Origin: a virus
DNA length: 64,000 nt
Virus record (IMG/VR): IMGVR_UViG_3300035088_000004
Location: 1 to 64,000 of that record
Direction: 5' to 3' (one strand)
The notes under the pieces are model-generated. The model did no database searches and had not been told where the DNA came from. It saw nothing but the letters and a program-made list of their open reading frames with translations. This document shows positions 7,492 to 15,611 of this stretch, one piece after another. Position 1 is the first letter of the stretch. Every line of letters begins with the position of its first letter. Made by a program: the position numbers and the translations under genes.

Positions 7492-7865
7492 GAGAGAGAG
7501 AGAGAGAGAGAGAGAGGCACTGTGAAACTTGTACCTGTGGCCTGACTTATATTGAGTGGTCCGATAGAGATGGATGGGTTGATTTGAACAACTCTGAGTC
7601 TGTCGCTGAAGCTATTATAAATTGCTCGCTAGACCATTCATATGACCGGACTGGAGACGGAATTCCTTACGGCATTCCCGATTCAATACGTAGTGCGTTA
7701 GCGCCGGTTGTTGCGAAGCATCTGTCTGCCGTAGAGCCGAAGTGGGAAGATAAGACCGTTTATATGGACCTTGAAGAAGATAGCGAACGCAGGAGAGAAG
7801 CATTCAAGCGGGAATTAATTGAGGCATGCGAGCGCGAAGTGAAAGGTGGTGCAGGTGATAGGTGA
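7488..7865 (+). CDS. Hypothetical protein starting in a (GA)n microsatellite
   Basis: A 125-residue protein from GTG 7488. Codons 2-10 are made entirely of a (GA)13 tract and read as alternating Arg-Glu, after which a normal protein begins (HCETCTCGLTYIEWSDRDGW, then CxxC-like cysteines and an acidic C-terminus). The tract is 27 nt, and slippage by one GA unit would shift the frame between the start codon and the body. Alternatively the true start lies downstream and the tract is leader. Function unknown. Confidence 0.6.
   Translation: MRERERERERHCETCTCGLTYIEWSDRDGWVDLNNSESVAEAIINCSLDHSYDRTGDGIPYGIPDSIRSALAPVVAKHLSAVEPKWEDKTVYMDLEEDSERRREAFKRELIEACEREVKGGAGDR
7490..7516 (+). repeat. (GA)13 dinucleotide microsatellite
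   Basis: Uninterrupted GA alternation from 7490 to 7516, immediately after a GTG start codon that itself overlaps the upstream stop. Dinucleotide tracts of this length are prone to polymerase slippage. The GAG/AGAG units also resemble a Shine-Dalgarno sequence, so length changes could alter translation initiation as well as frame. Confidence 0.9.
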
Positions 7866-7944
7866 TCTAAAGGGGGCGCTAATCGTCTTTTGTATGGCAG
7901 TGATCATCCGTGCACTGACTGATCGAATCAAACGCAACCAATAA
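7855..7944 (+). CDS. Single-pass membrane micropeptide
   Basis: A 29-residue frame from GTG 7855, overlapping the end of the upstream gene. The middle (GALIVFCMAVIIRAL) is a likely transmembrane helix, followed by a basic end (RIKRNQ), which predicts an N-out/C-in membrane peptide. Phages often encode such microproteins for lysis control or host interference, but nothing here shows which. Confidence 0.45.
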   Translation: MIGDLKGALIVFCMAVIIRALTDRIKRNQ

Positions 7945-7972
7945 GCGTTTACACAGTGAAAGGCAAATCACA

Positions 7973-8941
7973 ATGAGCGGGATTGATGACATTCGAGAGC
8001 GATGGTCGCGCAGGGATATACCCGAGCAGTTATTTAGCGCGCACGTCAAACAAGATATCGACTACCTTCTCTCCTGTATAGAAGGCAGTGGTCGGCAATG
8101 CCGGAACTGTGGGCGCGAGCTACAGTTCTCCATTGAAAGCGATAGCTATTGCTGCGGCGTTAGATACCTTGCGTCGGATTTCGTTTCTGCGCCCTCCGGC
8201 GTGAAATACGATCCATTCAGACGCGCCACCACCCCAACCGCAGGCAGCGAGCGGTGTGCTGAGTCGAATCCGCAATGTGTGCATTGCGGACACTCTAAAC
8301 CAACAAAAAACGGTTTCTGCAATGAGCAAGTACCCGGCGGTTATTGTTGGTGTAAGTGTGTCTTCCCTGCGCCACCTGAAGCTGAGGTGCTGGTCCGTCG
8401 CTCTGACGCGGCGCGATGCGCAGAACTGGTTAACGATTCGATTAAGGCCAAGGGAAAGTTTGCTGCCGCGATACTAATGATGCCGCCGTATCCCGCGCCT
8501 GACTGTCCAATCTGCGGCTACGCGATAGACAATCAAGGCTTATGCGTGTTGGACAGTACACATACCTCAACGTCACCACTCGCTTCCACTCCAGTACCAG
8601 CCGAGGCTGCGGCGCGGGAACCACATCCGATTGAGAAGCTGATTCAGCAATGGCGTAACACGCTGTCGCCCGATTCGGTTGTTACCGATGAAGATGCCGA
8701 AGATTTGGTGCTCAGACTGATTGCAAAACGAGGCCAGCCGAGCACCGCTACTAACAGCGCAGTAGTGGAAGCAAACGATCTCGTCACCCAAGCCCGAGCA
8801 TTCAATACTGAGATTGCTAACTGTGGCATCAATCCGCAGCGAGCGCATGAACTGATTGATGAGTTGGCAGGGGAAGTTGAGCGGCTGACTGCGGTGCTTG
8901 ATGGGTTGAAACGGAAGGATGATGATAGTCGGTCAGGTTGA
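7973..8941 (+). CDS. Large cysteine-rich protein with several zinc knuckles
   Basis: A 322-residue protein. The first 180 residues contain at least four Cys pairs: CRNCGREL, CVHCGHSK, CWCKC and CPICGYAI. The C-terminal third is helical (HELIDELAGEVERLTAVLDG) and probably a coiled coil. It looks like a multi-knuckle zinc protein with a dimerisation helix. No known family. It is the last gene before the promoter of the 8993 regulator. Confidence 0.7.
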   Translation: MSGIDDIRERWSRRDIPEQLFSAHVKQDIDYLLSCIEGSGRQCRNCGRELQFSIESDSYCCGVRYLASDFVSAPSGVKYDPFRRATTPTAGSERCAESNPQCVHCGHSKPTKNGFCNEQVPGGYCWCKCVFPAPPEAEVLVRRSDAARCAELVNDSIKAKGKFAAAILMMPPYPAPDCPICGYAIDNQGLCVLDSTHTSTSPLASTPVPAEAAAREPHPIEKLIQQWRNTLSPDSVVTDEDAEDLVLRLIAKRGQPSTATNSAVVEANDLVTQARAFNTEIANCGINPQRAHELIDELAGEVERLTAVLDGLKRKDDDSRSG

Positions 8942-8955
8942 TGGATAAATAGGTG

Positions 8956-8984
8956 TTGACAACTTGGAAAGTGTCCGCTAACAT
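8956..8984 (+). promoter_or_regulatory. Sigma70-like promoter for a leaderless regulator gene
   Basis: TTGACA at 8956-8961, a 17-nt spacer and TAACAT at 8979-8984. The ATG of the XRE gene is at 8993, 8 nt past the -10 box, where transcription should start. The geometry matches the promoters at 1.36, 32.68, 34.2 and 61.73 kb. Confidence 0.65.
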
Positions 8985-8992
8985 GCTGACTC

Positions 8993-9229
8993 ATGCGAAC
9001 ACGGAATGGTTTTAGGCCTTGTCCTAAGTGTAATGGTAGCGGAGAGATCGTTGATCCAGTGGAACAGGGGCGAAAGATGAGAGCTTTACGAACTGCGTCA
9101 GGTAAGACATTACGGGAAGTAGCAAGGGTTGTTAGACATTCTCCCGCTTATATCAGCGATCTGGAACTTGGAAGACGCGGCTGGAATCAATCCTTAATCG
9201 AAAAGTACAAGGCTGCTGTTCGCGCTTAG
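8993..9229 (+). CDS. XRE-family HTH regulator with N-terminal zinc knuckle
   Basis: A 78-residue protein. The N-terminus has CPKCNGSG, a DnaJ-like Cys turn with only one CxxC pair visible. Residues 25-75 form a Cro/C1-type helix-turn-helix (GRKMRALRTASGKTLREVAR, then SPAYISDLELGRRGWNQSLI). No Shine-Dalgarno sequence precedes it; its promoter places the transcript start almost at the ATG. It stands in front of the recombination/replication block and may control it. Confidence 0.8.
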   Translation: MRTRNGFRPCPKCNGSGEIVDPVEQGRKMRALRTASGKTLREVARVVRHSPAYISDLELGRRGWNQSLIEKYKAAVRA

Positions 9230-9300
9230 TCAGCAAGCAGTAGCAAAGGGTAACTAGAATACAGGCCGCACAATTGCCGCCTGAGAGAGAACACCCGAAC

Positions 9301-10461
9301 ATGTCAGATCACGTCCTAATAACTAAAGAAACATGTCCTTGCGATAAGCGATTAGATGACCAATGTAATGTTTGCGATGGCGGGTTAGCTATTTGTTCAA
9401 TTTGCGGGAAGGCTGAAATTGAACTCGCGCAACCATGTACTCCACGCCATCGTTATTCATATTCCCAAATCTCTACTTACACTTCCTGTCCTACTCTATA
9501 TAAGCTTAGATATGAAGATTCATTGGTCCATATTAGTGAGAGCGAGCACGACTTGCGCTTTGGCAAGGCCTGGGATGCGGCGCTAAATGCGCTGTACTCA
9601 GGTAGTGGTATTGTACTGGCTAAGTCTGCCTTTATTGAAACCTATCCTCAAGCTGAATATCCCAACGCGCTGCCCTACTGGTCCCCAGGAAAGACATTCA
9701 CCGGAGGTCTAGTGGCAATCCAAGAGTATGTAGACAAATGGCGGGACGAAGATCAGTGGTGGGAGATAGTTAGTGTTCAATCGCGTGACCAGCATGAAAC
9801 GGATGACGGAGATTCGCGCACGGTAGTATTGGATCTGGTGGTGAGGGATAGGCGGGATGGACTAGTCTATGGGGTGGACAACAAATCAACCGGGAAATAT
9901 CTCAATGGCGACTTCTGGCTACAGTTCGATCCACATAGTCAGATTCGTCAGTATGTAGATCACCTCCAGCGCAAGTATGGCGAGTGTGGCGGGTTCTATA
10001 TTAACGCTACTAGCTTTCGTACTCGTACAAAAGCCTACACACCGCGCACTGGACCGGACAAAGGTATCCAACTCCCGGCGGGAGACTGGCGTGACTTCAA
10101 GCGCATGTCGTTTAATCCCAACTCAGACGCGGTTCAAGCCGAGCGCGATAACTTCACTTCTTGGGTGCGGAAGATTGAACATGATAGAGAGGCTGGACTA
10201 TGGGGCTACAACACTAACTACTGCAAGCGTGGTCCAATTATCTGCCCTTATCATGCTATTTGCTCCGCTGGCTATCAGTGGCCACGGGATGCGGAGTTGA
10301 TTGAAGCGCAATATAGACAAAGATGTATGAGGATAGCAGCGAATGGGGAGCGATGCTGGTTGGAACCAGAGCATAAAGGTGAGCATGATGCGACGCGACC
10401 TGTGCGGGCGGATTTTCAAATAGACCTGAGTGAGGAGATTGAGGAGGCGGTGAGCGACTAA
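9301..10461 (+). CDS. PD-(D/E)XK nuclease, Cas4/RecB-like, with Cys cluster
   Basis: A 386-residue protein; ATG 9301 is chosen over a TTG at 9274. The first 45 residues are Cys-rich (CPCD, CNVC, CSIC). The nuclease core follows: an S-Y-SQISTYTSCP entry motif, VLDLVV (about 177), VDNKS (about 192) and a QIRQY motif. The C-terminal CKRGPIICPYHAIC cluster resembles the Fe-S site of Cas4 and AddB-type exonucleases. In phages such enzymes resect DNA ends for recombination. The downstream ATPase starts at the last base of its stop. Confidence 0.8.
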   Translation: MSDHVLITKETCPCDKRLDDQCNVCDGGLAICSICGKAEIELAQPCTPRHRYSYSQISTYTSCPTLYKLRYEDSLVHISESEHDLRFGKAWDAALNALYSGSGIVLAKSAFIETYPQAEYPNALPYWSPGKTFTGGLVAIQEYVDKWRDEDQWWEIVSVQSRDQHETDDGDSRTVVLDLVVRDRRDGLVYGVDNKSTGKYLNGDFWLQFDPHSQIRQYVDHLQRKYGECGGFYINATSFRTRTKAYTPRTGPDKGIQLPAGDWRDFKRMSFNPNSDAVQAERDNFTSWVRKIEHDREAGLWGYNTNYCKRGPIICPYHAICSAGYQWPRDAELIEAQYRQRCMRIAANGERCWLEPEHKGEHDATRPVRADFQIDLSEEIEEAVSD

Positions 10462-11495
10462 TGCCCTATATAAACAAAGCTGAGTTTCTAAAGCCTAACG
10501 GTCTATCCATCTGGCTCAACGGGGGAGCGGGGAGTGGAAAGACACTCCAGGGTATGACTTTTCCAAAGGTAATGATTGTCACGTTTGATCCAACTGGGAC
10601 AGACGTACTACGCCAACCGGAGAACCAGAAGTACATCGACAACCTCGTTATCCATGTACCCTTGAACGGTATCCCGCTTAACGAAGTATTCCAGTTTACC
10701 GAAACACCCAGCGAGCAGAGTATCTATGGCGCACTCGCGCTGGCGCGTAAACTTGGGCCAATGGGAGAGAGGCGGATTGAGACAGTATTTCTGGATGGGT
10801 TTAACTATCTTGCCACCTTGAAGTGGACGCAGATATGCGAGTCGAAGGGGGTAGTGTGGACTGAGAAGCAGACGATGGATCGGAGGGAAGCTGATCAGCG
10901 TGGCTGGTATGATGCACTAGGGTCATACTTAGACCATCTGGTCCTGCAAAACCTACTCCCACTAGCGACACGCGACAGGCTCAATGTGATAGTTAGCTCC
11001 CATGTTCAAAGAGAGTCCAAGAACACGATTGAGGGCATTCAGGGAACTAGCACTAAGACAACCGAACTGGCTAATGCGAGCAAGCGGCAAGTCAACCTGG
11101 ATTCGGATTTGAGTCCACAGGTCTTAGGCTCATTCCGACAACGCATTGCCGGACTACCGAGTGCAATGATCTATTTAGAGGATCGGTTGGAACAAGACAA
11201 GGATGGCAAAGAGGTGGTCCAATACTACGCTTATTGTCGTCGCACGAGAAGTGAATCACTGGATACCGTGATACTGGCTAAGAACAGGTTTGGACTGGGA
11301 ACACTGAGGCTGACGAATGGAAATTTGTACAAGACAATTCTAGCTAAGATTACCAATAACTCTCCTACTAGTTCTGTTACCGACTCTCCTGCTGGTTCTC
11401 TTACAAATAATCCAACGACTACGAATAACGCTGCTCAGTCTCAAGCTGAGAGCACGCCACCAATAACACCAACAACTAAAACTAAAGGAGCATAA
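10461..11495 (+). CDS. Sak4-like AAA/RecA-fold ATPase
   Basis: A 344-residue protein with Walker A GGAGSGKT (about residues 21-28), an FDPTGTD strand, and a Walker B-like TVFLDGFNYL (about 107-116). A polar strand LNVIVSSHVQRE follows. This matches phage AAA_24/Sak4 proteins, which promote single-strand annealing with a phage SSB. The last 45 residues are Thr/Ser/Asn/Pro-rich and disordered. Context between a RecB-like nuclease and a probable SSB supports a recombination role. Confidence 0.8.
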   Translation: MPYINKAEFLKPNGLSIWLNGGAGSGKTLQGMTFPKVMIVTFDPTGTDVLRQPENQKYIDNLVIHVPLNGIPLNEVFQFTETPSEQSIYGALALARKLGPMGERRIETVFLDGFNYLATLKWTQICESKGVVWTEKQTMDRREADQRGWYDALGSYLDHLVLQNLLPLATRDRLNVIVSSHVQRESKNTIEGIQGTSTKTTELANASKRQVNLDSDLSPQVLGSFRQRIAGLPSAMIYLEDRLEQDKDGKEVVQYYAYCRRTRSESLDTVILAKNRFGLGTLRLTNGNLYKTILAKITNNSPTSSVTDSPAGSLTNNPTTTNNAAQSQAESTPPITPTTKTKGA

Positions 11496-11498
11496 GCA

Positions 11499-12149
11499 AT
11501 GAGTTACGAGAACGATGAAGTCGCAGAGGAAATCGACGATACCCCAAACTGGGTCAAGGAGGGAACTGAGGACGATGAGTTTGCTGTAGCGGGTGAAGAC
11601 ATTCACGCGGCCGAGCAGATGGAGCGGTCAGACGTAATTGAACCGGCGAAGGGTGTAGAGGTCTACATTAAGTCGGTTAAGGTTGATGTCTACACACCGG
11701 AGGGTGAGACGGATTGGAAGCTTGCTAACCTGGAACCGATGATTGTGGTAGGAGAGAAGGGGGTGGATGGCAAGGGTAAGTATAAGAACAAACACTTCTT
11801 CCCTCGCATTCTTAGCGCGGTGAACCGTGACAAGTACAACTTCAAGGTCAACGCTGCCGGGAAGGATACAAAGTACTACGAGCCGGATGGTAATGGATTC
11901 GGTGACTACAATGCCTTCCTGACTGCGTTGGGATTTCCGACTAATCCAGCGCCATACAACGATGCGAAGTTTCGCAAGTCACTGGTAGGCCGTAGGCTGA
12001 TTGTTGACATCACAAAGGACCGCCGACAGGTCAAGGATAACGTGACAGGTAAGTATGTCTACGTTGACGAATACGAGAACAAACTTATCTATCGTGGTCA
12101 ACCCAAAGCAGCGGCCAAGCCAGATGTAGCGGAGGCGGCGCAAGCTTAG
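11499..12149 (+). CDS. Probable single-stranded DNA-binding protein (DUF669-like)
   Basis: A 216-residue protein with an acidic N-terminus (YENDEVAEEIDDTPNW), a beta-rich core (GVEVYIKSVKVDVYTPEGET, then NKHFFPRILSAVNRDKYNFK) and a Lys-rich, Ala-rich tail. AAAGGAG precedes the ATG. In phages the gene next to a Sak4-like ATPase commonly encodes an ssDNA-binding protein of this size. Assignment is mainly from context plus a weak resemblance to DUF669-type proteins; no OB-fold motif can be proved by eye. Confidence 0.55.
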   Translation: MSYENDEVAEEIDDTPNWVKEGTEDDEFAVAGEDIHAAEQMERSDVIEPAKGVEVYIKSVKVDVYTPEGETDWKLANLEPMIVVGEKGVDGKGKYKNKHFFPRILSAVNRDKYNFKVNAAGKDTKYYEPDGNGFGDYNAFLTALGFPTNPAPYNDAKFRKSLVGRRLIVDITKDRRQVKDNVTGKYVYVDEYENKLIYRGQPKAAAKPDVAEAAQA

Positions 12150-12625
12150 TGGACCAGCGCGAGGGTCAATGTGTGCATTGCGGCAATCCGGCATTGGGGG
12201 GCAGTGCCGGTAAAGGGGAGGAGGGTGAGCTAATCTGGTTCACTCTTCCCACCTTTCCCCCGAGCATGAATCGCTTGCACGATACGAACTACATGATACG
12301 TACTGGGGCGGTGAGATTGAATGATCAGGCTGCACTATGGAAGACCAGAACAATACCTTACATTGCTCCCTGTCGCTGGCCAGTGAGTTGGATGCTGAAG
12401 CTGACGCTGGTCTATGAGTCTCCCACGTGGTTGACAAAGGCGGGTAAGTTGAGGCGGATTGACGTACAGAACCTGGAGAAGCTGGTTATCGATACTTGTT
12501 TTGCTAAGTGGGGCACGGATGATTCAAGACTGGTGGAAGTGACAAGCAAGAAAGCGTGGGGTAGGCAGGAACAGATACAAGTATTGCTGGAGAGATCAAT
12601 GGTTGTGCTGGGTAAGTCTGAATGA
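12149..12625 (+). CDS. RusA-like Holliday junction resolvase with zinc knuckle
   Basis: A 158-residue protein from GTG 12149, sharing a base with the preceding stop. The N-terminus carries CVHCGNPA. The RusA signature is clear: LPTFPPSMNRLH near the start of the domain and RRIDVQNLEKLVIDTCFA with DDSRL and a following VTSKK, giving the conserved acidic residues that bind magnesium. RusA cleaves Holliday junctions symmetrically. A second, different RusA-like gene follows directly. Confidence 0.8.
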   Translation: MDQREGQCVHCGNPALGGSAGKGEEGELIWFTLPTFPPSMNRLHDTNYMIRTGAVRLNDQAALWKTRTIPYIAPCRWPVSWMLKLTLVYESPTWLTKAGKLRRIDVQNLEKLVIDTCFAKWGTDDSRLVEVTSKKAWGRQEQIQVLLERSMVVLGKSE

Positions 12626-13191
12626 GTGGTCTATTTGACAACTGGGATGATGAACAGCCTGTCAGGCTGGTTGAGCAACCACCAGCACCCGCGGCGTGGC
12701 TCGGTTCAGCCTGCGTGTGGGGACCGGCGCAGACACAGGGTAGCAAGCGCGGGTTTGTGCATCCACAGCTTAAGAGAGTCGTGATAGTTGACGACAACGA
12801 CAGAGCCTTGAAAGGCTGGCGGCAGGAACTAATCGACGCGATGCAGCGGACTAAGCCGGTTGCGGCGGTGGATACCAGCGTGGCGGTTAGTATCGTCGTC
12901 TATGTCCTAAGGCCCAGAACCCACTACCGGACGAATGGCGAGTTGAAGCCCAACGCCCCGCGCGTTCCACCAGCAGGCCGCGACATCGACAAGATTGCTC
13001 GCGCCATCTTTGACGCTATGCAGATTGCCCAGTGGGTGACGAACGACGCGCGGGTGAGTGACTTGCATATGCGGCGGCGCTACGATGACGGGATCGGTGA
13101 ACGGACCTGGATCTGGGCATGGGCCGTGAGTGAGCCTGATCAGCCGATGCCCACGCTGGATGAGACGATTGACGTGGGTGAGGATAGATGA
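12622..13191 (+). CDS. Second RusA-like resolvase
   Basis: A 189-residue protein starting in an ATGA overlap. The core has WRQELIDAMQ, a strand region SVAVSIVVYVLRPRTHY, then GRDIDKIARAIFDAMQIAQW and VTNDARVSDLHMRRRY, the D..K..R...D......D.R pattern of RusA enzymes. It differs from its neighbour in length and N-terminus, so it is not a recent tandem copy. The two may act as partners, or one may have a changed role. Confidence 0.75.
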   Translation: MSGLFDNWDDEQPVRLVEQPPAPAAWLGSACVWGPAQTQGSKRGFVHPQLKRVVIVDDNDRALKGWRQELIDAMQRTKPVAAVDTSVAVSIVVYVLRPRTHYRTNGELKPNAPRVPPAGRDIDKIARAIFDAMQIAQWVTNDARVSDLHMRRRYDDGIGERTWIWAWAVSEPDQPMPTLDETIDVGEDR

Positions 13192-13210
13192 TAACGAGAA
13201 GGAGTGAACT

Positions 13211-13405
13211 ATGGCGCTGGAACTAACAATCGATTGCTCTTACCATCAGAAAGACGATGACGCACGTCAGGAAACTATTAGCCTCAATACTATTGACGAA
13301 CATACGGCGATGCGAATTAAGCAGCAACTTGAACGCAACGGCTGGATAGTGCAGTTCAACGGCGAACACATGGACACGTACTGCTCAAAGAGATGTGCAC
13401 GATGA
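13211..13405 (+). CDS. Hypothetical small protein
   Basis: A 64-residue protein after an AGAAGGAG ribosome site. The alpha/beta pattern (ELTIDCSYHQKDDDARQETI, then HTAMRIKQQLERNGWIVQF) ends in CSKRCAR, a possible half zinc site. It overlaps the next start by ATGA. Confidence 0.6.
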   Translation: MALELTIDCSYHQKDDDARQETISLNTIDEHTAMRIKQQLERNGWIVQFNGEHMDTYCSKRCAR

Positions 13406-13623
13406 GCGAAGGAGCAAGCGCATACGCGTATAACGATGCTGTTAGGCGGGTTAGAGAACTTGAGAACCTTAACTCGCTACTAGCCGAACAAATCGACAGG
13501 ATGCGAGCTGTTACTACCGTCGCCGAGGTTATTGCCGATTATGGGTTTAGCGTCGCTCGCTACAACGATCTGCAAACGGTAGTCGATCGGTACCGCAATC
13601 AGATGGCCGAGGAGATGAAGTGA
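13402..13623 (+). CDS. Small coiled-coil protein
   Basis: A 73-residue protein starting at ATG 13402 (overlap with the previous stop); an earlier ATG inside the upstream gene is less likely. It is almost entirely helical with heptad-like leucines (VRELENLNSLLAEQIDRMR). Probably a dimerising accessory protein. Function unknown. Confidence 0.6.
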   Translation: MSEGASAYAYNDAVRRVRELENLNSLLAEQIDRMRAVTTVAEVIADYGFSVARYNDLQTVVDRYRNQMAEEMK

Positions 13624-13877
13624 CATCACCACGCAACCACTTCAATCCCATCATCCCCGGTGATCGTATCCCCGGCTCGCGTCTGACGGTGGTGCGACGG
13701 AGTGCCCACCCCCGCCTCCCCGGCAAACTCTACTGGGACTGTGTATGCGATTGTGGTAACACCCACACGGTGTATGACTACTCGCTGAAGTCCGGTGACG
13801 TGCGGTCGTGTGGGTGTTTACGCCGCGAGTCGATGGCAAGGGTGGGGCGGGGTGAGGGGCGGGAGGTGGTGAGATGA
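13620..13877 (+). CDS. Zinc-ribbon protein (WxCxCxCG...SCGCL type)
   Basis: An 85-residue protein from GTG 13620 overlapping the previous stop. It has the conserved pattern WDCVCDCGNTH then LKSGDVRSCGCLRRES, a small zinc-ribbon module found in many phage and plasmid proteins, sometimes next to HNH nucleases. No nuclease domain is attached here. The C-terminus is Gly/Arg-rich. Confidence 0.7.
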   Translation: MTSPRNHFNPIIPGDRIPGSRLTVVRRSAHPRLPGKLYWDCVCDCGNTHTVYDYSLKSGDVRSCGCLRRESMARVGRGEGREVVR

Positions 13878-14041
13878 CGATGTGCGAGGGTTGCACTGCT
13901 GACGAACACTGGCGTTGCGGTTTGCAGACTTGGTGTCAATGTCCATGTGATGGTTCAACGGACTGCTATGAAGTTGACCCGGATTCAGGACTTGAGATGA
14001 TCGAAGGCGACGATGATGACTGCTGCCACTTTCAAGATTGA
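13874..14041 (+). CDS. Cysteine-rich acidic small protein
   Basis: A 55-residue frame from ATG 13874, overlapping the preceding stop. It has ten cysteines, including CEGC, CQCPC and a terminal CCHFQD, with an acidic run (EGDDDDCC). It is too short for many gene finders, but its start overlap and composition fit the operon. Probably metal-binding. Confidence 0.55.
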   Translation: MTMCEGCTADEHWRCGLQTWCQCPCDGSTDCYEVDPDSGLEMIEGDDDDCCHFQD

Positions 14042-14059
14042 GCAGAACGGAGACTAACT

Positions 14060-14326
14060 ATGACCAACCTACACGAACTAGCCACCAACGCTGAACTCAA
14101 CCACTGGCCGCCGCATCTGGGCGTGACCACCGACGCGGAGAAGATTGCCTATCTGGCTGAAGCGTTACGGCAATCAGAAGAACAACAAGTAAACGATGGA
14201 GAGATACGTGCTGAAATGCAAAATGAAATCGATAAATTGCGCGACGTGGCGCAAGATTTAGAGGAGCGGCTTGATTCTCTGAGAGACGATCTGGATGCGT
14301 TGAAAGAGAAGCTGGACGTTGAATGA
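14060..14326 (+). CDS. Coiled-coil protein
   Basis: An 88-residue protein with a globular N-terminal 35 residues (HELATNAELNHWPPHLGVTT) and a long charged coiled coil (DKLRDVAQDLEERLDSLRDD). Its stop overlaps the start of the sliding-clamp gene (ATGA), so the two are translationally coupled. Possible clamp- or replisome-associated protein, inferred only from position. Confidence 0.6.
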   Translation: MTNLHELATNAELNHWPPHLGVTTDAEKIAYLAEALRQSEEQQVNDGEIRAEMQNEIDKLRDVAQDLEERLDSLRDDLDALKEKLDVE

Positions 14327-15450
14327 TCACCATCCCCCGCAAATCGCTACTCGCTGAACTGCACCTATTGCAATCGGTGCTGGAAGTTAAACTAACCATG
14401 CCGGTGTTGGCGTATGTCAGATTCGAACTGGTTGCCACCACTCTGACTCTAACTGCCACCAACCTCGACGTTAGCATCACCACGCAGATCGAGGCTGCCG
14501 GTGAGCCGTGGAGTGGATGTTTGCCGTTGGCGCAACTATACGCGTTGGTGAAGCTGCTCTACGATGAGACGATTACCGTCACGCCGAAGGATGGAATTGT
14601 CGAGATCAAAGCTGGACGTGCGCGACATAAGTTACCAACAATGTCGGTCAGTGAATTCCCTGAGATTTCTCAAGCTAATGAGTCAGGCGTAACCCTACCA
14701 GCCGCTACGTTCAACTCCATGCTTTCTAGTATCGCATTTGCTGTTCTTACACCTTCCGATGGTCTGAGTCAAAGCCAACATCGGTTTACCGGCATCAGCA
14801 TGATTGTCAGAGATAACCAGCTTTTACTAACCGCTACGAACATCATGCGACTGGCAACTACATCCTGCGCAGTTGAGTCGGATGCTAGCTTCGACGTAAT
14901 CATTCCACGACAGGCGATTGGCGGGTTGATGAAGGTTGACGGCGGGGAAGTATCGATCGGTGTGACGGACAGCTTCCTTCACTTCACCAACGGGCTACGA
15001 CGGATGCATGTCCGACGGCTGATTGACGATAAGTTCCCTGACTGGCGCTCCATGTTTCCGAAGTCCTACGAACACACAGCGGAGCTTGCAACAGGTGAAC
15101 TAAGCGCAGCCATTAAGCGAGCTATGTTAACTCAGAACGAGCGGCGCAACATGGTGATTGACGGACTGCGTTGGACCTGGGCCGGTGGCGAGTTGCTGAT
15201 TGAGACTCGGGGCGGGGATCTCGGCAAGTCGGATGAAGTGGTTGCTGTTACCTGCGCCTCTCTCAACGGATCATCTGTGGCGCTAGGGATGAACGGGCAA
15301 CAGGTGATTGACGCGTTGTCACTGCTGGGCGAGAGAGTGGTGTGTGGTTTCTCGGCTGGTACCTTTGTCGTTAAGATGAAGCCGCAACAACCATCCCCGG
15401 TCAACTTTACCTATTACATCAACACGGTGAGCCTAAAGAACTGGCAATGA
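14323..15450 (+). CDS. dnaN: DNA polymerase sliding clamp (beta subunit)
   Basis: A 375-residue protein matching bacterial DnaN in length and pattern: N-terminal MITIPRKSLLAELHLLQSVL, an MPVLAYVRFELV strand, LTATNLDVSI, a middle domain with FTGISMIVRDNQLLLTATNI, and DDKFPDWRSMFP in the last third. Three clamp domains are expected, forming a ring dimer that tethers a polymerase. No DNA polymerase gene is in this window, so the clamp serves either the host polymerase or one encoded outside. Confidence 0.88.
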   Translation: MITIPRKSLLAELHLLQSVLEVKLTMPVLAYVRFELVATTLTLTATNLDVSITTQIEAAGEPWSGCLPLAQLYALVKLLYDETITVTPKDGIVEIKAGRARHKLPTMSVSEFPEISQANESGVTLPAATFNSMLSSIAFAVLTPSDGLSQSQHRFTGISMIVRDNQLLLTATNIMRLATTSCAVESDASFDVIIPRQAIGGLMKVDGGEVSIGVTDSFLHFTNGLRRMHVRRLIDDKFPDWRSMFPKSYEHTAELATGELSAAIKRAMLTQNERRNMVIDGLRWTWAGGELLIETRGGDLGKSDEVVAVTCASLNGSSVALGMNGQQVIDALSLLGERVVCGFSAGTFVVKMKPQQPSPVNFTYYINTVSLKNWQ

Positions 15451-15611
15451 AACGTAAACGCTACTACATCATCGCGCAACGTTACCCCTGCTATGACGGC
15501 TCACGGCCTCTTAGCTTTGCGATCTATCGCGGCAGCACCTTCCTTGCTTACTCATGGTCGCTAGCCCGCGCCTGGGTTGCTCTGCAATGGATTAAGCGAG
15601 GGTGTCAATGA
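15447..15611 (+). CDS. Small basic aromatic protein
   Basis: A 54-residue frame linked by start-stop overlaps (ATGA) to the clamp gene before it and the helicase-methylase after it. It is rich in Arg, Tyr and Trp (MKRKRYYIIAQRYPCYDGSR, later RAWVALQWIKRGCQ). The double coupling makes it convincing as a gene despite its size. Function unknown. Confidence 0.6.
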   Translation: MKRKRYYIIAQRYPCYDGSRPLSFAIYRGSTFLAYSWSLARAWVALQWIKRGCQ

